64,000 nucleotides of DNA from Himantopus leucocephalus (GCA_003993805.1 RSEF01000017.1:10607895-10671894); one strand, 5' to 3'; counted from the first letter of the stretch, positions 1-13,549 are shown. Made by a program: numbers and translations. The notes: generated from the sequence alone by a model not told the origin.

Positions 1-38
1 TGAACAAAATTGGTCCTGTTTTACCTCAAACCAGGACA
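1..38 (-). mobile_element. Terminal fragment of an avian ERV LTR
   Basis: Bases 1-35 are identical to 31783-31817, where the same sequence forms the right end of an LTR. Read on the minus strand this is the LTR 5' end (TGTCCTGGTTTG...), a terminus type shared by many avian endogenous retrovirus LTRs that begin TG and end CA. The terminal CA falls at 37-38, and non-repeat sequence follows. Only the outer 38 bases are present because the window, and possibly the contig, starts inside the element. No retroviral coding sequence is visible. Confidence 0.7.
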
Positions 39-3000
39 CTGTGGCACATGAACACAGAAGAGGGAAGGATGGCTTTGGAGTGGGTTCCCCAGCCTTCTCA
101 GCACAAGTGCCAGCAGCCCTGCAGTCCTGCACCTCTCCACAGTGGAGCGTGTCAGGCTTGTGGGAGCGGTGGTGAGCTGGGACCTGGCTAAGAAGCTTGC
201 AATGAGCTTCTCCTGGTAAAACCTGCGTCAATGCCCTTGTTAGCTGGGGATAAAATGCTGTCTTTAAAATGCTGTATAGTACAGGAATGCTGTGCAGACT
301 GACCATTTTCTTTGGAATGGTCTTAATACCAGGCTTTGCCATTTCCCAGAGGAGACCATCAGTTTGTACCCTCTGCTATCTCACTTTTGGCAGGACTGGT
401 GTAAATATTGTTGAGACTATCTAAAGTCTCAGCCTTTGGGAAAAGATATTCAGCTTCAGAGTGGAGGAGATTCTTTGCATGGGAAACTTCTTTATTTATG
501 CAAAAGGAAGGCATTGATAGAACAGTATGCAAAGAACATGTCTGATGGTCCAAGGTGTTGCTGCATCTTGCGGGAAGAAAGAATAAAAATCACTGAAGTT
601 TTAGCAAATCGGCTTGACTTTAACTCCTCCTTTCCTTGATCTGGGATCCCTGCTAGCTGTTAGTATAACCACAGCTGATGCTTGTGGTAGACTCACTGAC
701 TCTGCCTTTCTTGGTCTCAAGTATCCCCTGTAACTTCACCTTTATTCTGCTAAATAATACAGCCCATTGTCTGCAGTTCCCCTCAAGACATTTCAAGCAG
801 TTCTTAGTGTCAGCTGTAATTCTGTCAGTAACTCAATCCAGGATGGGCTCTCACTGTTTAGCAATGCTCTTGAACTCTGTAAGCTCCTTGGAAGCAGTGG
901 CTAAATTAATGTAAACAACGCCCTTGGGATAATAGACGATACTACTTTCTTATTTTTTATCTGTAAATAAAATAAGACTCATTTCCACTGGGAATGCAAC
1001 TTGCCTGGTAATGTGATCCCAGCCTGGGCTAGCTTCAGAGTCCACATTTCTTTATCTGAAGAGGAGTCAGTCCTGAATACGAACCTAATCAGGGTCCCAC
1101 ACTTGGAAAGAACAGTGGATGGGATAAAATATGGGAACAAAAATATGGGAGGAGATGTCATATTTTCTTTTCTTGAGAGGCCAAGTGTGATCAACAGATG
1201 GTTTCAAGACAACAAAGCATATGCAGAGATGCCAGCACTTCTGTGTCAGCTATTGAGCGTTATTCCTGCTCACCCAGCTGTTGATAGATTCAATAGCTTG
1301 GATCAGCAACTGCAGAAGAGCTATCCTCCTGGCAGAGTCCTGTGCAGAGATGAGCGGCCTCTACCTTGCCAGCCCTGGTCAGGCTGGGAAGGAATGAGAT
1401 GCACCCAGGGAGCCTAGCTGAGACTCAGGAGGTGCAGACCGCTGGAAAATGGAGTGAGTCTTGTGCTGCCCTGGCACATCACTGAGCTCTTGCAGTCAGT
1501 GAGAGGCTGGGGGAGGCAGGTGAGCACAGCAAGGAGCGATAGTCCTGTCCCTACCTCATGTTGCCAATAGCCAGCATGTTCTCAAATGTTTGGTGACATC
1601 TAACTCACTACTGTAGATACATAGCTATAGACATAGAAAATGTGGCTACCTGGGTAACTGTTATGATGCACAGTAATACTTTAAGGCCAAGATAAAGGTA
1701 GTGTTCCTGTAAGAGATATATGTGCTGCTGATGAAATCATTCTTGCAGTCATAGGTCTGTATGAAGACAGCATATAATACCTATGGCAGAGACATATCTT
1801 CCCTTAACCTGACCAAACATACATTAACCCCATTGGCTTTAGCGAATTACTCTGGAGCGACATAGTTTTATGTAAAAGCCCTATTTGGCTTGCTAGGTCG
1901 AAATCAGTCTTCGTAGAAGGGCACAGGCTTCCATCATCAAGTTGTCAAATGCTTTGCAATAACGAGAAGAGAACCAGGTAAATTTCTCCAGTCTTATACC
2001 ACCACATTTGACTTTTTTTTAAATCTTATTGAGAGTGGAATGTATGTGTTTTTGCAAAGTCCAGCACACTGGGAGACTTTGGCACTTGCAAGATGTGGGC
2101 ATTTCCTACGGTTTCCTGTGCATCAAGGCAATTCTGGGTATAGAAACCTAAAATGAGCAGAGCAAGATACACCACTGCATACTGTTGTAAAACTCCAAGC
2201 TTGTATCAGCATGTTACTTAAGCCTAATTAATTGGTGACTGCCTTTTTGTAACACAACAAAGTCAGAACTAGCACAAGCAATAAAGGTAAAAAATGAGCA
2301 GGAAAATGCAGATGTCATTTTCTTTTTTTTTTATTTTATTTTTTTTTCCCTTGTTTCCTATTAGTCATCTTCTCCTGACTCTCTTCTTGTAGCTGATGGG
2401 CCACATGACAGAATTAAAGTCTGGGATGGCATCAGTGCATTGGTCTCATGCAGGCAGGATCTCTATCATAATTCTCTGCGATATACTCAGGGAAGTCCTT
2501 CTTTTGCTGTCTGTCTGAAATCATGGGCTGTGCTGTGCTGGTTGTGCTGGTCTGGTTCTTATTCTGTATTACGTAATAATTGGTTGACTTTTTTCAAACA
2601 GTGCTCTGAGCTCTTTTTTGTTTTAACTTCTTTGAGGTAATCAAAGGATATATCGGGGCTTTTTTAAATACATGGCTGATAGAAGCTGACGTATATAGAA
2701 ATGGTAGGCAATGTAAACAGCTTGTCAGATTTTCATATTTGCCCCAGAAAGTCAAAGCGGATAATTTCTGCAATTAAAATGACTTGTATTTCCTTGTTAG
2801 ATGCAGCTGAATGTGAAGATTTTACCTGTCTCACATAGAATTTTTTCGTATGATTGTAAGAGAGATTTGGAGTACTGTGACACATCAAAGCAAGCTCTCA
2901 GGTTTACCAAAAATCTCCAAAGTCACTCAAGCTTTTAATGTTTCCTTGGGGTCTCATTCATCAAGTATAACCCATGGCCCCGAGGAAGCATGTCAGAAGC

Positions 3001-5150
3001 TGTCCTTAGTAGGGAGGTAGGTTGGGATGGAGAGGACAGCGCTGCCTTTGAACACAGAAAGCATCCCCTCGATGAAGTGGGCTATTTCTGTTTCATCCGG
3101 CCCATTTGGCTCCTTGTAAAACTAGTCCAACTATGGGGGTCTCCTGCAACACACATACAGTCTCGCATGGAAAAAACTTATTAATTACTGTTACTGAATT
3201 CTCTGAGATGCTAGGAACCCTTAGTCTAGGCTTTTATTTCATATTGTGGGTGAGATAAAATTGTTTGGGCTCTGAAACCAACTCTATCTTGTAGGTTATA
3301 TTCTGATGGCCTGGGATATAGTACACGAGTGGCATACAGACAGAGATGAACCTGTGTTGCTGTGGGCTTGATGACTGCAAAATGTTGTGTTTATCTCTGT
3401 CTGTGTGCTCACATGTGCTCAGTGGAGGCCAAGACCCCAGGGGTTTTCCACCCCTGAATTTGGGTAAGGTGGCCATGAAAATGCCACCATCTTTGAAAAG
3501 ATTCAAACTGATACCTTGCACTTCACTCTTCCTTTTATAAATTAGCGTAGTATCTGCATTCTCCAGCGGTACTTCTGGGGCAGTCAGAAGCTATTAGACA
3601 CGGCATCCATTTGCTTCGAGAAGGTGCTGCAGCATCCTGGCTAAAGAAAGGACAAGCACATGACTCACAAGTTTTGAGGTATTCTAATCCCCCTCTTCCC
3701 TTTCATCAAAAGCAGACATATAGTTATAACTGTAACAAAAATACTTGTATAACATGTCTTCTTTCTATTTAAATTTTTTTCTGCAGCTCGTCAGTGTGAC
3801 ACCTGGAACCTACCAGCTTAAGTGGAGAGGCAGTAGCAAAGGCTCTTGTAGGATCTTCAGAATAGTTCTTCTGTTTTCAGGGTACAGAAAGCTGTTCTGG
3901 GGCAGGGGAGCATTTGGTGGAATATAGCTGACACTGAAGGAGGTCTTATCTTTTGCAAAAGTACTTGTGTTTTGGTAAGTAAAGCCCCCAAACCTCTCTC
4001 ATGCATCCTGTTTCTCAAATACTGGAAAACATGATGCCTAAGCATACTCAGTACAGTGCGCTTAGACTTGCTGAAAGCAGATTAGGAAGATTTTTTATAA
4101 CTTCCCGAGAAATGTCTCTCCCCTTCAGTAAGTTTTTACAAGTGCCTTGGATGGAATTTTTAGGATTTTTCAAGGTTCTTGAGACTGTTAATAATACTGC
4201 ACAGGGCCTCAGGGAATGAGCAAGATGATCTAACAGGTTGTTTCCATCTCTTATTTCTGTGTCTCTTTGATTTAAGGATTTTCTGCATTTATTGGCTGCT
4301 GCTTCTCTTGGCCACTTTATACACTGTCTAGTGATTTTACCAATCATAGGTAATGGCAGAGGCTACTTGAAACACCACGTTGCCATAGAAACACAATAGC
4401 ATCTAGTTGGGTCTAACCTCTCTCTCTCCCGTATCAGCCCCCATGGGAAGCAGAAATTCAGGCCTTAAGAATTAATCAATTTGATGTTAAGTTTTGGAAG
4501 TGATTTTCTTTTGGTTGCCTGGGTTTCCTGCTGGATGTTCTCATGCAGATTTAATTATTTACACTACTAATACTATATTAAAATTACAGCAACTAATTAT
4601 TAGTGCCAATAACGTTGTAGTTACCAGAGCCATCATAACTCCTATTATCACTCCTATTGTTATTACTGTTGTTTGTTTGCTCAAAAGACTAATTGGATTC
4701 CTGCTTCAGTCATCTACTGCCGCAGCCATGGAGAGAAACTTTTAGCATAATACGGGAGATGTGAACCCAGAGAGACCTGGGCGAGACCTTCGGGGACAAG
4801 TGAGGCTCATGAATCGTGCGCAGGAATGTGCCTCTCGCCGGGGGCCCGGCGCACCAGTGCCTGCTTGGCTCCGTTACACTGAACCACATTTCTTGTGCCT
4901 GCAGACACTAGTCTTGCTTACTTCCCAGCCCCCTGCAACCTCTGTTTAGCACACAGTGCTACGGCCGCATATTTGGAGACGTATGACTCAAGACTGTTTT
5001 CCCCCCTTTTACTGATGGTTTTCAGATTGTTATTCCTTTTCTGGGGAAGCGCTGGCCATCATGTGGACTGCAGCCTGACACAGACCCTTTACAAGTTTCT
5101 TGTCATGATGCAGTGATCACTTTAGCTTGTAGAATTCTGTTATTTTCTCC
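39..5150. other. Intergenic or intronic DNA, no gene recognised
   Basis: No recognisable gene, RNA or transposon is seen. The longest open frame is 138 codons on the plus strand at 1001-1417, and its translation has no domain or motif I recognise; it is within the range expected by chance. A T-rich tract occupies 2318-2347. A short 14-bp-period duplication of taaaatgctg lies at 251-274. About 4550-4690 is AT-rich with several TAATTA-like cores. Confidence 0.6.
2318..2347. repeat. T-rich low-complexity tract
   Basis: This is a nearly uninterrupted run of T with single C and A interruptions. No adjacent retrotransposon body or target-site duplication could be recognised on either side, so it is called only as low complexity. 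Confidence 0.7.
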
Positions 5151-7605
5151 TCTTACTCCCATTTAAGAATGGCTATATCTACAGGTCACAAAGGAAGGAA
5201 AGCACCTTTATAATAAAAGTGCTGGGGACCGCTGTTCCTACGGTACTTGTCTCGGACAGGCAATAAGGCTTTATAACTGGGTGCACAGAGAACGGTAATT
5301 TCAAGTAATCTTTCATAATTTGCAGCTTCAAGGAATCCATGGGAACCAGAGCTTTTTGTTGTATTCAGTCCTTGTGAGTGGTGATGTTCGGATCAGTTTA
5401 CTGACATTGCACACCCTAGTGAGCACATGCTCCGGCATCAAAGAGCAGGCTAGTGCTGTGATACTTCAAACAGGGTGGAAAAAACCCCATACAGTTCTTG
5501 TTTTAAGTTGCCATTACTGATTACAAAGAGATACCAAAGGTCTATGCTGGGCGAGTTCTGCATCGTTAAGAGCTGAGCAGATCCAGGCCCGTGGCAGACT
5601 GTGTGCTAAGAAAGGCGGGTTATCAGAGTCGCCCGCTGCTTCCAGTTGCTTTTCTACAGCAACTGCTGCTGCCAGAGAAGGCTGGAGAAGGAAAAAAAAA
5701 TATAAAGCCTTTGCAATATGAATGGCTTCTGGCAAACAAATACCGTGTCTCAGCTCACTCAGAGATGACATCAGATCTTGTCCGGGTCTATGGGAATAGG
5801 AAGTTTTTAGGAATTTTACCTAAGAGTTGGCTTTTACAGAATTTGCTTAAACTTTAGGCCAGCAGTTCCTCACAGTGAGAACTCCAACAAACTTATCTCT
5901 AGTTAAATAAAGGAATTCAGTGAGGAATAGCCCTGTGAGAATGGTTTATGCTGCAAAATCTTAGTCTTGCCTGGACTGGATTAGGAAATTACAGATGCGA
6001 CTGTAGGGCCCCTGTCTCCTCTGCTCCTGTGATTATATCAGGCTGTAATCTTTCAATACAAAAAATGGAACCAGTGTATCTCTAAAGCTTTAGGACACAA
6101 TTTTAGAATATCAATGAACATAATCAGCTGTTTCAAAGTATAGAGACAGCTGCCTGTGTTTGAGGAGAGTCTTAAGCAGTAACTTCGACATAGCAAGGAC
6201 TCCTGACATATTTCCAAGGAGCATTTAGTTCAAGACCAACAGCTCACAGAGGCTACCAGCGCCTTTCTAGGACAGAGCTGTGCACAGGCAGTGAGAAGGG
6301 TGCTGGTGGTTTGGACATGATCAGAAGCTAATTGGTCATGCTGGCTCCTTAGTGGGAATGCTGGAAACGTGCTACTGTGTCTGGGACCGGCACAGAGCCC
6401 AGGGCCCTAGCGCGACGTGTTAGTGCTGAGCTTTGCTGACAGTCTCATTTCTGTAACAGAAATTTATATGTTTTTCTTCTGTGAACAGCAACAGCATTGA
6501 TGTCCTTGGCCTTGTTAAACTGAGTTTGTCTCTGTAAAATCTGTACGTAGTTCTTTTGGAGCTTGCAGTTCATCTGGCCACTCTATACTTTTAAGTTTCT
6601 TTGGGAGCTCCTGCTACTTTACTCTTCCCTTCCCTCTCCTGACTAATGTGTTTCTGATCTGTACCAGCCCGTATAAAAACCCAGAGAGGAGAAACACTCT
6701 CTGCTCCCTTTCCATAAACTGGTAAACCTCTTCCTGAGCCTTCGTAACCCTTTGGAAGGACACAAAGTACATTTCATACTTTCAGGTACAGTGCATGAAA
6801 ATTCTGCTAAGTAAACACTATAAAGTAGGTTTTGAGAAAATATTAGTCACCATTATGCAATTCCAAAACCAAAACCACAAATAAAGTGCTAGTATATTTT
6901 GTTTTATTGGTTGTGACTGCAAATACTGTGTACACAAAGGAAACCTTTGAAAACCAACCAGCCTACAATTGTGTGCATTTTACTCTTACAAGGCAATTTG
7001 TTTAGTAATCTCAGTGTTAATTTTTTTCATCTGGTATACACAGCTGATCCACCAGACAGTGTTTTGGGTATTACATTTGAAAAATCCACCTAAGATGATT
7101 TTTTTTTCTTAGCTCATTCTCCTTTTTTAAAAATAATCTTGGGAGCCCTTCTTTTTCGTATTTGCTATTAAATATAGTGAAAATTATGTTTTCATATACT
7201 GTCTTTTCACTTCAAAGTTTTCAAAGTAAATACACGCAATGTGCGCTCCATTAAAAAAAAATGTACAAAGTATCTAAATCCTAATTTTTCAGGCCTGCCA
7301 GAACTGCATCTGTTTAAACATGTTACTTATATGCATGTGTACAGTACAGGAAGCCGGAGTGCTTCTCAGAACTGCCTGGAGTTGTATCTTCTTTATTCTT
7401 CTCTTTCTCAAAACAATTTTAAATCTACAAGAAAGGTCAGGGGAGGTCACGATTCCTGACCCAATGCTGAACTGAGGTTGCCTGTACCGTCTTTTTGATG
7501 CTCCGACCAGGGTCACTGAACTGGGGGTTATTATTGGCTCCCTGTGTCTATGAGGCACAGCCTATCCCAAACAATTTTTAAATTACCACTGGCATGAGAC
7601 TGTCA
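5151..7605. other. Non-coding DNA, partly AT-rich
   Basis: No gene is recognised. 5160-5330 and 6840-7250 are AT-rich. Around 6879-6908 there is an AATAAA on the plus strand and its complement TTTATT, so a transcript end is possible on either strand, but nothing else supports one. A minus-strand open frame of 89 codons at 7289-7558 starts about 180 bases from the ZNF143-like site described next; its product is not recognisable. Confidence 0.5.
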
Positions 7606-7734
7606 GGAAGGATAGTAGCTGGGAATGTCTAGACACTGCCGCCAAGACAAGCTCCCCCATAGTGGAGACACGGTGCACCGAGGGGGGTCGGAGAGAGGGG
7701 CCGGGAAACTGCCCCTGCAGCCCCCAGGCTGAAA

Positions 7735-7760
7735 GACAAAACTCCCATCATGCGCCCCGC
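7735..7760 (+). promoter_or_regulatory. ZNF143/STAF-type binding site
   Basis: The sequence ACTCCCATCATGC followed by GCCCCGC (7741-7760), preceded by GACAA, matches the long SBS-type motif bound by ZNF143 (STAF), whose known form is ACTACAAYTCCCAGCATGC plus a C/G-rich tail. Such sites are concentrated in promoters and at chromatin-loop anchors. The preceding 130 bases (7610-7735) are G/C-rich with several G runs, as in a small promoter. No confident transcript can be assigned on either side. The motif is seen directly; binding and promoter activity are inference. Confidence 0.5.
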
Positions 7761-7769
7761 AATTTGCTC

Positions 7770-8765
7770 CAGGGGTTTAGCCAAAGAATTTAAGATAAGG
7801 AAATCTATAGGCCTTACAACCGGGAGAATTTTTAACTGCTTTATTGCTTTCCATAGATTCTAAAGCCAGCTGTCTGCTTTTATGAGCTCTTTAAATCACA
7901 CATCACAGTATCTCATAGCTTCAGTCACACTAAACTGTCTCTGAATTTATACAGATTCTTCTTGACTTTACTATTTAGAAATTAACACTGAGGTATGATT
8001 TTAAGGTTGTAAGAATTCTCATCCTTCTGCAAAGCTATGGCACTTTCCAGCACAGTCAGCTGTCTTTTCTGGTGTGTAAGGCACAGAGACGTCACGGGAG
8101 TCTGTAAAGGGTCTTTTTCCTGTTCATCACCCTGCTTAAGCAGAACTGCCAGGGAAAAGAGAGATTAAATCCACTTCCTAACCTTTCCAGCTCAGTGTCT
8201 GTGTTTTCACCTTGGGTTGCCTTGGGTTTTTTTTGGAAACTTCATCCAGAATGTGCTGGTGACTTATTTAACAATGTTATATCAAAAATTATTAATATCA
8301 TAATACACACATTAATAAACACCATATTATTTATAATAACAATACAGTCATTTTGAACTTTATACTGAAGGATATTTTTAACAGAAAAGTACCCTGATCT
8401 GTCAGGTTAGATTGCATCTAGTATTAAAGTTTCACCCAGATTTGAAACAAATCTGCAACAAAATTTTTGAATAGAATTTATTAATTTTAATTCCATTTTT
8501 GAGAAGTAATTGTTTATTTTTAAAAGCACTGCCTTCTGACAGATATTAAAGAGACACGGTGCCTGTAATATCCAGTTTAGCCACAGAGAGTGTAGGCAAC
8601 TGCCATAATGCCGCAGTTAGTGACGAGCTGCTAAAAGCTGTCTGAGCTGTGGCTGCATTTTGGAAGCGGCTGACGTGGCCCTATACACAAGGACTTCAGA
8701 CTTTTATCATACTAACCTACACCAAATAAAAAATGTTGCACAATCTGTCACTGGCAGCTTCTTCC
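7770..8765. other. Non-coding AT-rich DNA
   Basis: No gene is recognised. 8240-8540 is very AT-rich with repeated ATTAAT and TAATTT words and no open frame of note. It resembles a scaffold-attachment or enhancer-type sequence but carries nothing specific. Confidence 0.5.
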
Positions 8766-8769
8766 AGGG

Positions 8770-9235
8770 ATATGGTCTCGCCAGGAGCCTGCCTGTGCCC
8801 CAGCCCACCCGGACCCCTGGCGAGACCTGCGCCTGGGTCCCACGGGTGCACTGCAGCAGCCCCAGTCCCACGGGGCCTGGTAGTCCTGTCCCCAGGGTCT
8901 CCCAGCGGCGGTGGCAGCCCGGGCACCAGGGATGGCCCAGCTTGCCCCCGCAGTCCCGTCGGGGGTCTCCTCTCCATCGGGCACCCCGGGGACGCTGACT
9001 GGGGATTGAGCTCTGGCTTTGGTTCACGGATGCTTTGCAGCCGCCCCCTCCTGCCGGCGGGGGACAGCCCCGGTCCCCTGGCAAGCGGAGCTGGTGGCCC
9101 CCGCTGGCCGCTGGCTGGCCCCCGCGCTGGCAGCGGGGAGCAGCCCCTTCCCCCCACGGAGGCTGGAGGCCGGGGGGTGCTGGGCTCCCCTCTGCGGCAG
9201 TGGGCACCCTGCGGCTTTCTGTCCGGGCTGCTGAA
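8770..9235. other. GC-rich island
   Basis: About 465 bases are strongly G/C-rich with scattered CpGs, in clear contrast to AT-rich flanks. Open frames of 180-205 codons occur on both strands in overlapping frames. That is what high GC content produces by itself, since stop codons become rare. The translations are proline-, glycine- and arginine-rich with no domain. It could be a CpG island of an unrecognised transcript or a GC-rich minisatellite-like patch. No exact repeat unit was seen. Confidence 0.55.
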
Positions 9236-9239
9236 CCTA

Positions 9240-12200
9240 AAAAACTCCTCACAAAACCCCGCGTGTTTCTCTGAAGACAACTGAACGGTTATTATTTCCC
9301 TAAGGAGAATAAAGCTGTATGAAAACTGGAGCACTTTCCCTTATGTCTCTTGCTAAGATTCACCATTTTCCAAAGGGACAATTTTCCTGCTCTTCCACTT
9401 GGCCCCACCATCGCACTGTTTTACAGTACGTTTGGGCTAATCTGCCTGTCAGTGGCAAAAAGACTTTCCATTCGCTTGTTTCCCAATATTTGATTTCTTA
9501 AACCCACACTCCACTTATATTTATACTGTAGAAGGTATGACGCATAGCACCTCACGCAGCAGAACTCCAGCTCCGTCTTACCTTAGGCACACGGTACTTG
9601 GGCACACAGCAGACTGACACAGAGCAATAAGGACAACAGTTTGCTTAACATGGAGCAGTAACTTTGGCACAGCTGTCACAAAGTTCACTCGCTCACTGAG
9701 TAAAACCTCAGTGCCCTCTGTCACTGAGTAGAAAATGGCCTAATACAGACAAAGCTAAAATTTGCAGCATAAATTAATTTACATTTCAGTTGTTACCTTG
9801 TGTGGAATTTAGTAACAAAAGAAAAAGAACCCAAAGAGATGATACTACACATGGTAATAAACTTTTTAAAAAATCAGCAGCATTAGGGAAAGGACAGTCC
9901 TTACCTTGCTCCCTGTGGTAATCTTTCAGTTAAGCAGTTATCACACCTGTGCCTAAGTGCGGAGGATTGCATATGAATTTATGGAATGAAAGGAGAGATG
10001 CTTCCACTCACCCCCTGCTGCCTTTTAGCCCATCCAGAGCATCACTGAGGGCCAGCTGCCGGGAAGTGGGTTACAGTTGCTGAGCTCGTCATAATCCTCA
10101 AAGGTCACAGGTAAACCTCTGCTTTTGAGTTGCATTTTTTCACAAAGTGCTCGGGTGCAGCTGTGATGTGGCTGCTCTGTGTCCCACGGGCTGGTACCCC
10201 AGGGGCTCTCCCTGGTGTCAGCTGCCTACACGTGGGGCAGCACTGGCGGGACCAGCAAGGAATATCGCCTGGCGATGTTCTGGGAAAGAAAAGCTGTCAC
10301 ACAAAGTTTGAGGACAATTTTTACCTCTTTCTTTTGCTGAACTATATTGGAAAAGTAATGCATATACAGTAACGCACTTCCAATTCCCCACATAAGATTA
10401 GCTTCTTCTATGGACACAATTTAGTTTTTTAACAAGACTGCCTTGTTCCTACATCAGCTTAGTCTGTTTTTTAAATGCCTCTTAGCTGATTAGGAAAAAG
10501 ATGCTTTTGTGCCCTCAAAAGGAGTTAATCAAGAACAGTTGAAGCATGTTATTTTATGCTGGCTGGCTTCAGGAGTTGACCGTCATCTGCTGGGATTTTC
10601 AGCTCGGGTAGGACTGCAGGTCAGTGTATCTTGCATCTCTTTTTCATACATCCTGTAATAATTGTGGAGTAAACCAGTTTTTTTCAAAAGTTGCATTTGC
10701 CTGTGAATAATCCTGTTTTAAACCAAGCCTCTTTCTCATAAACTCAAATACAGCTTTGCGTGGCAACAGATCCCATTTCAGAGGATGCAAGAGAAGGTGG
10801 TCTGCTTCCCTTAAGGCAAACGTTTGCCGAGAAGTATGTTGCTCAGGTATGACCTGCCTGTTACTGCTTCAACCTATTAAGACTGGGATGTAAGTGCACG
10901 TGAAAATAAGGAGTCTTTTGTGGCTGCCTTCCCCGCTCACCCTGACAGCTCCTCCCTGGGCTGCCCGATCTGGGCTGGGCCCAGGCGGCCTGACCGCTCG
11001 CACGGTGGCCGGTCACCCGGTGTCATCTTGGACTCTCCGGAATTTTGTGGATAAACCGAGCGACAAACAATAGTTGGACAAATTGACCGAACATGCTTTC
11101 AGGTACTGAGGGGTGGGCCACTGGGTACGTGAAGGGTCAGGACTTACCTTGTGCTTAAGCAGCTGGGACAACTGATGTACAGGACAGCTCAGCTGGCAAA
11201 GCAGCCGGGGAAGGAGTGGGGCAAGAGCCCAGCCAAGGACAAAGATTCTCCTGAGGTCCTGTTATCCACGAGTGATGTGAATTTTGTAATCTGTGACAGT
11301 CCTGCTAGTTTGGCTGAATGTATGACACCTTCATGTGGCATAAAAATGTGTTTTCACAGAGAAGGTAAGTTAGTGATGCACATAGATGATGTAAAAATTT
11401 GTGAGCAGAAAAGTGGGTCTCTTACTTAAGCCATGGGATATGGTTTTGATGCTTGCCTTTTAGGAATACCCTTCTGAATATTCCAAACCGCAACATGCTG
11501 CTGAATGTTAAAATGCAGCAGCTGAATGTCTAATTCAAAAGAGAAAATTTAGAATGAGAAAGAGGAACCATATTAGCCACACAAAATACAAACAGAAAAC
11601 ACATGCACAAATCGTGCTCCCCAGAAATCAGTCAATAAGATATCGCAGTTTCTCCAGGCACTGGATGTTGCTCACTGTATCATTATGACTCTATTTCCCC
11701 CTCATACTTCTTGCAACTACCTGCTATAGACCTTTCTAGCTTTTAAGTATTAAAAAATATGTTTTAAAGAAAAAGTGGTAGTGCTTTGGTTGTTCAAACA
11801 ATTTAACTCCCACTACACAGCAGAGTTAGAGAAGCTCAAGAAATAAAGTAATTGCTGTTACACACCTGCAATCAAGTCACCGTTTTTCATCCAGTTGATG
11901 GGAATGCCTGAAAAACTGGGATGCCGAGTCTGTTTTTCTGTTTTTCAGAGCAGTTTTTTCTTATTCCCCACAAGATCAAAACCTGTCATTTACCCTGTAC
12001 AAAACCTGCCCATTTACATGTGTTGCACCCAGAAGGGTTACCTCTTTCCAGGATTAAATGTTTTCTCACTTCCAAAAAACAACACAGCAAAACATTTGAA
12101 GCAAAAGCACAGGAACTGTTACTCTCTGTGGCATACAGGTACTTCCCGTTTCAAAAGCAGAGTAAATTTCCCCAATAGAGCTTTTGGGGCTCTTGAACTG

Positions 12201-13545
12201 ATTTACTGAACGACCAGGTCCTTGCCTTGCAGAGACCCCTGGCCAGCAGTGAGCCGTGCGGTGCGGTGCTTGCCTGCGAGGCACTTCTTGGGTAATGCTC
12301 AGTAGTTTCTGCCAATATTTCCAATCAGGCTGCAGAGCAAACAGTTCCTCCATCCACAAGTACGGCAACATTATACTGAGCCTTTTGCACCGTGGATGGC
12401 ATGGGCAGACTCCTCGGCTCTGTCAGCCCACAGCGTCGTTTGCTCTTTCCATCCCTCCTTCTGGGGAAACCCCTGTTCCAGACAATCTTGTTCACAGCTA
12501 GCGAGGTAACTTGAGAACAAAAAAAGTACCGTGAACCAGCATGAAGACACTCACCAGGTAAGACAGTAGATTAGCCTAAAAAGCTAAGGTTTCCCATCCC
12601 TGCTGTGTCAGGCACTAGAAGTTTATATTTAAAAAAATTGCTATACAAAACCTGAAAAGAGGCACCATTTTTAAGGAGGTAATTCCCACTACCACAAGGG
12701 AAGTGCTCGCAGGTGTGTTGGGTGGGGGACGGAGGGAACGCCGGGTTTGCCCCGGCGCTGTTGGGGAGCCAGGAGGGCTCTGCCTGTCGGGCAACGCTCC
12801 AGGGTGCTGGGGGGATGTGCAGCACCGTCACCGTGTCTGACCTGTGGGTAAGCCATGGAGAAGTGCAGAGCGTTGAATGCTTAGTGTGATTCTTCTCACC
12901 TTGTCTGTTCCCAGATAGATGTGTGAGGTGTTGGGGTGCGCGCTGTGCAGATGCCAAGAGAAGCCCACGCTTTGCTTCGGAGAAGCCTCATCTCGAGCGG
13001 ACGCAGACAGAAGAGGGATACTGAGAGGCGGGGGCGGGCAGCGGGGCTGACCAGAGGCGAGAGCAGAGGCAGGGGTCACGGGCTGTTTAGCCTGTGGGAG
13101 AGAGAAATATCTTTACTTTTTGCATAAGTTCAGATTCAGTGAAATTAAAGGCAAGAAATTTGAGAAAAAGTGGCCACTTGTAAAAAGCTGTATTTTTAAC
13201 CCACGAACTCGGTGCCACCAGAAGATCCCGGGGAGGTTTCAGGAGTCAGAGGAAGATTTGAAATGTGTGTGGGCAACCAGGTGTGGGGGTAACCCTCTAC
13301 CAGGCTCTGCTGGGAGCTGGGAAGAGGCTGCTCTGGGCACAGCGCTGGGGACCTTCTCCATGCCGGCTGCGATGGCCAGCGCTGAAGGGAGCAACCGCTG
13401 ATCCTGCTTCATCTGGTAATTTTTACCTACCTATGGCAAACACCTTAAAACTAGGGAAAAAAATCATGTTAGTTATCTTCTTCAGTTACAAAGCACCCCT
13501 CTCGGCAGCAGACGATGTAAGGAACTTGTGAGTGACGGTCCCAGA
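9240..13545. other. Non-coding DNA with GC-rich patches
   Basis: No gene is recognised. GC-rich patches lie at 10930-11045 and 12710-13080; the latter includes a consensus GC box (GGGGCGGG) near 13030-13038. 12571-12957 has a minus-strand open frame of 128 codons without recognisable content. No repeats are recognised. Confidence 0.5.
13028..13039 (+). promoter_or_regulatory. GC box (Sp1/KLF-type)
   Basis: GGCGGGGGCGGGC contains a perfect GGGGCGGG Sp1/KLF core inside a GC-rich patch. No TATA box, initiator or transcript was recognised next to it, so it is only a candidate promoter element. Confidence 0.3.
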
Positions 13546-13549
13546 GCCT

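Noticed and set aside
1001..1417. 138-codon plus-strand open frame
   Set aside because: No recognisable motif, no clear splice or initiation context, and the length is within chance for 64 kb in six frames.
8707..9334. Open frames of 180-205 codons on both strands in the GC-rich island
   Set aside because: Several frames on both strands are open at once, the translations are Pro/Gly/Arg-rich without domains, and high GC alone removes stop codons.
9709..9730. CTCF-like CAGTGCCCTCTG
   Set aside because: Only the core half matches; the downstream positions of the CTCF motif do not.
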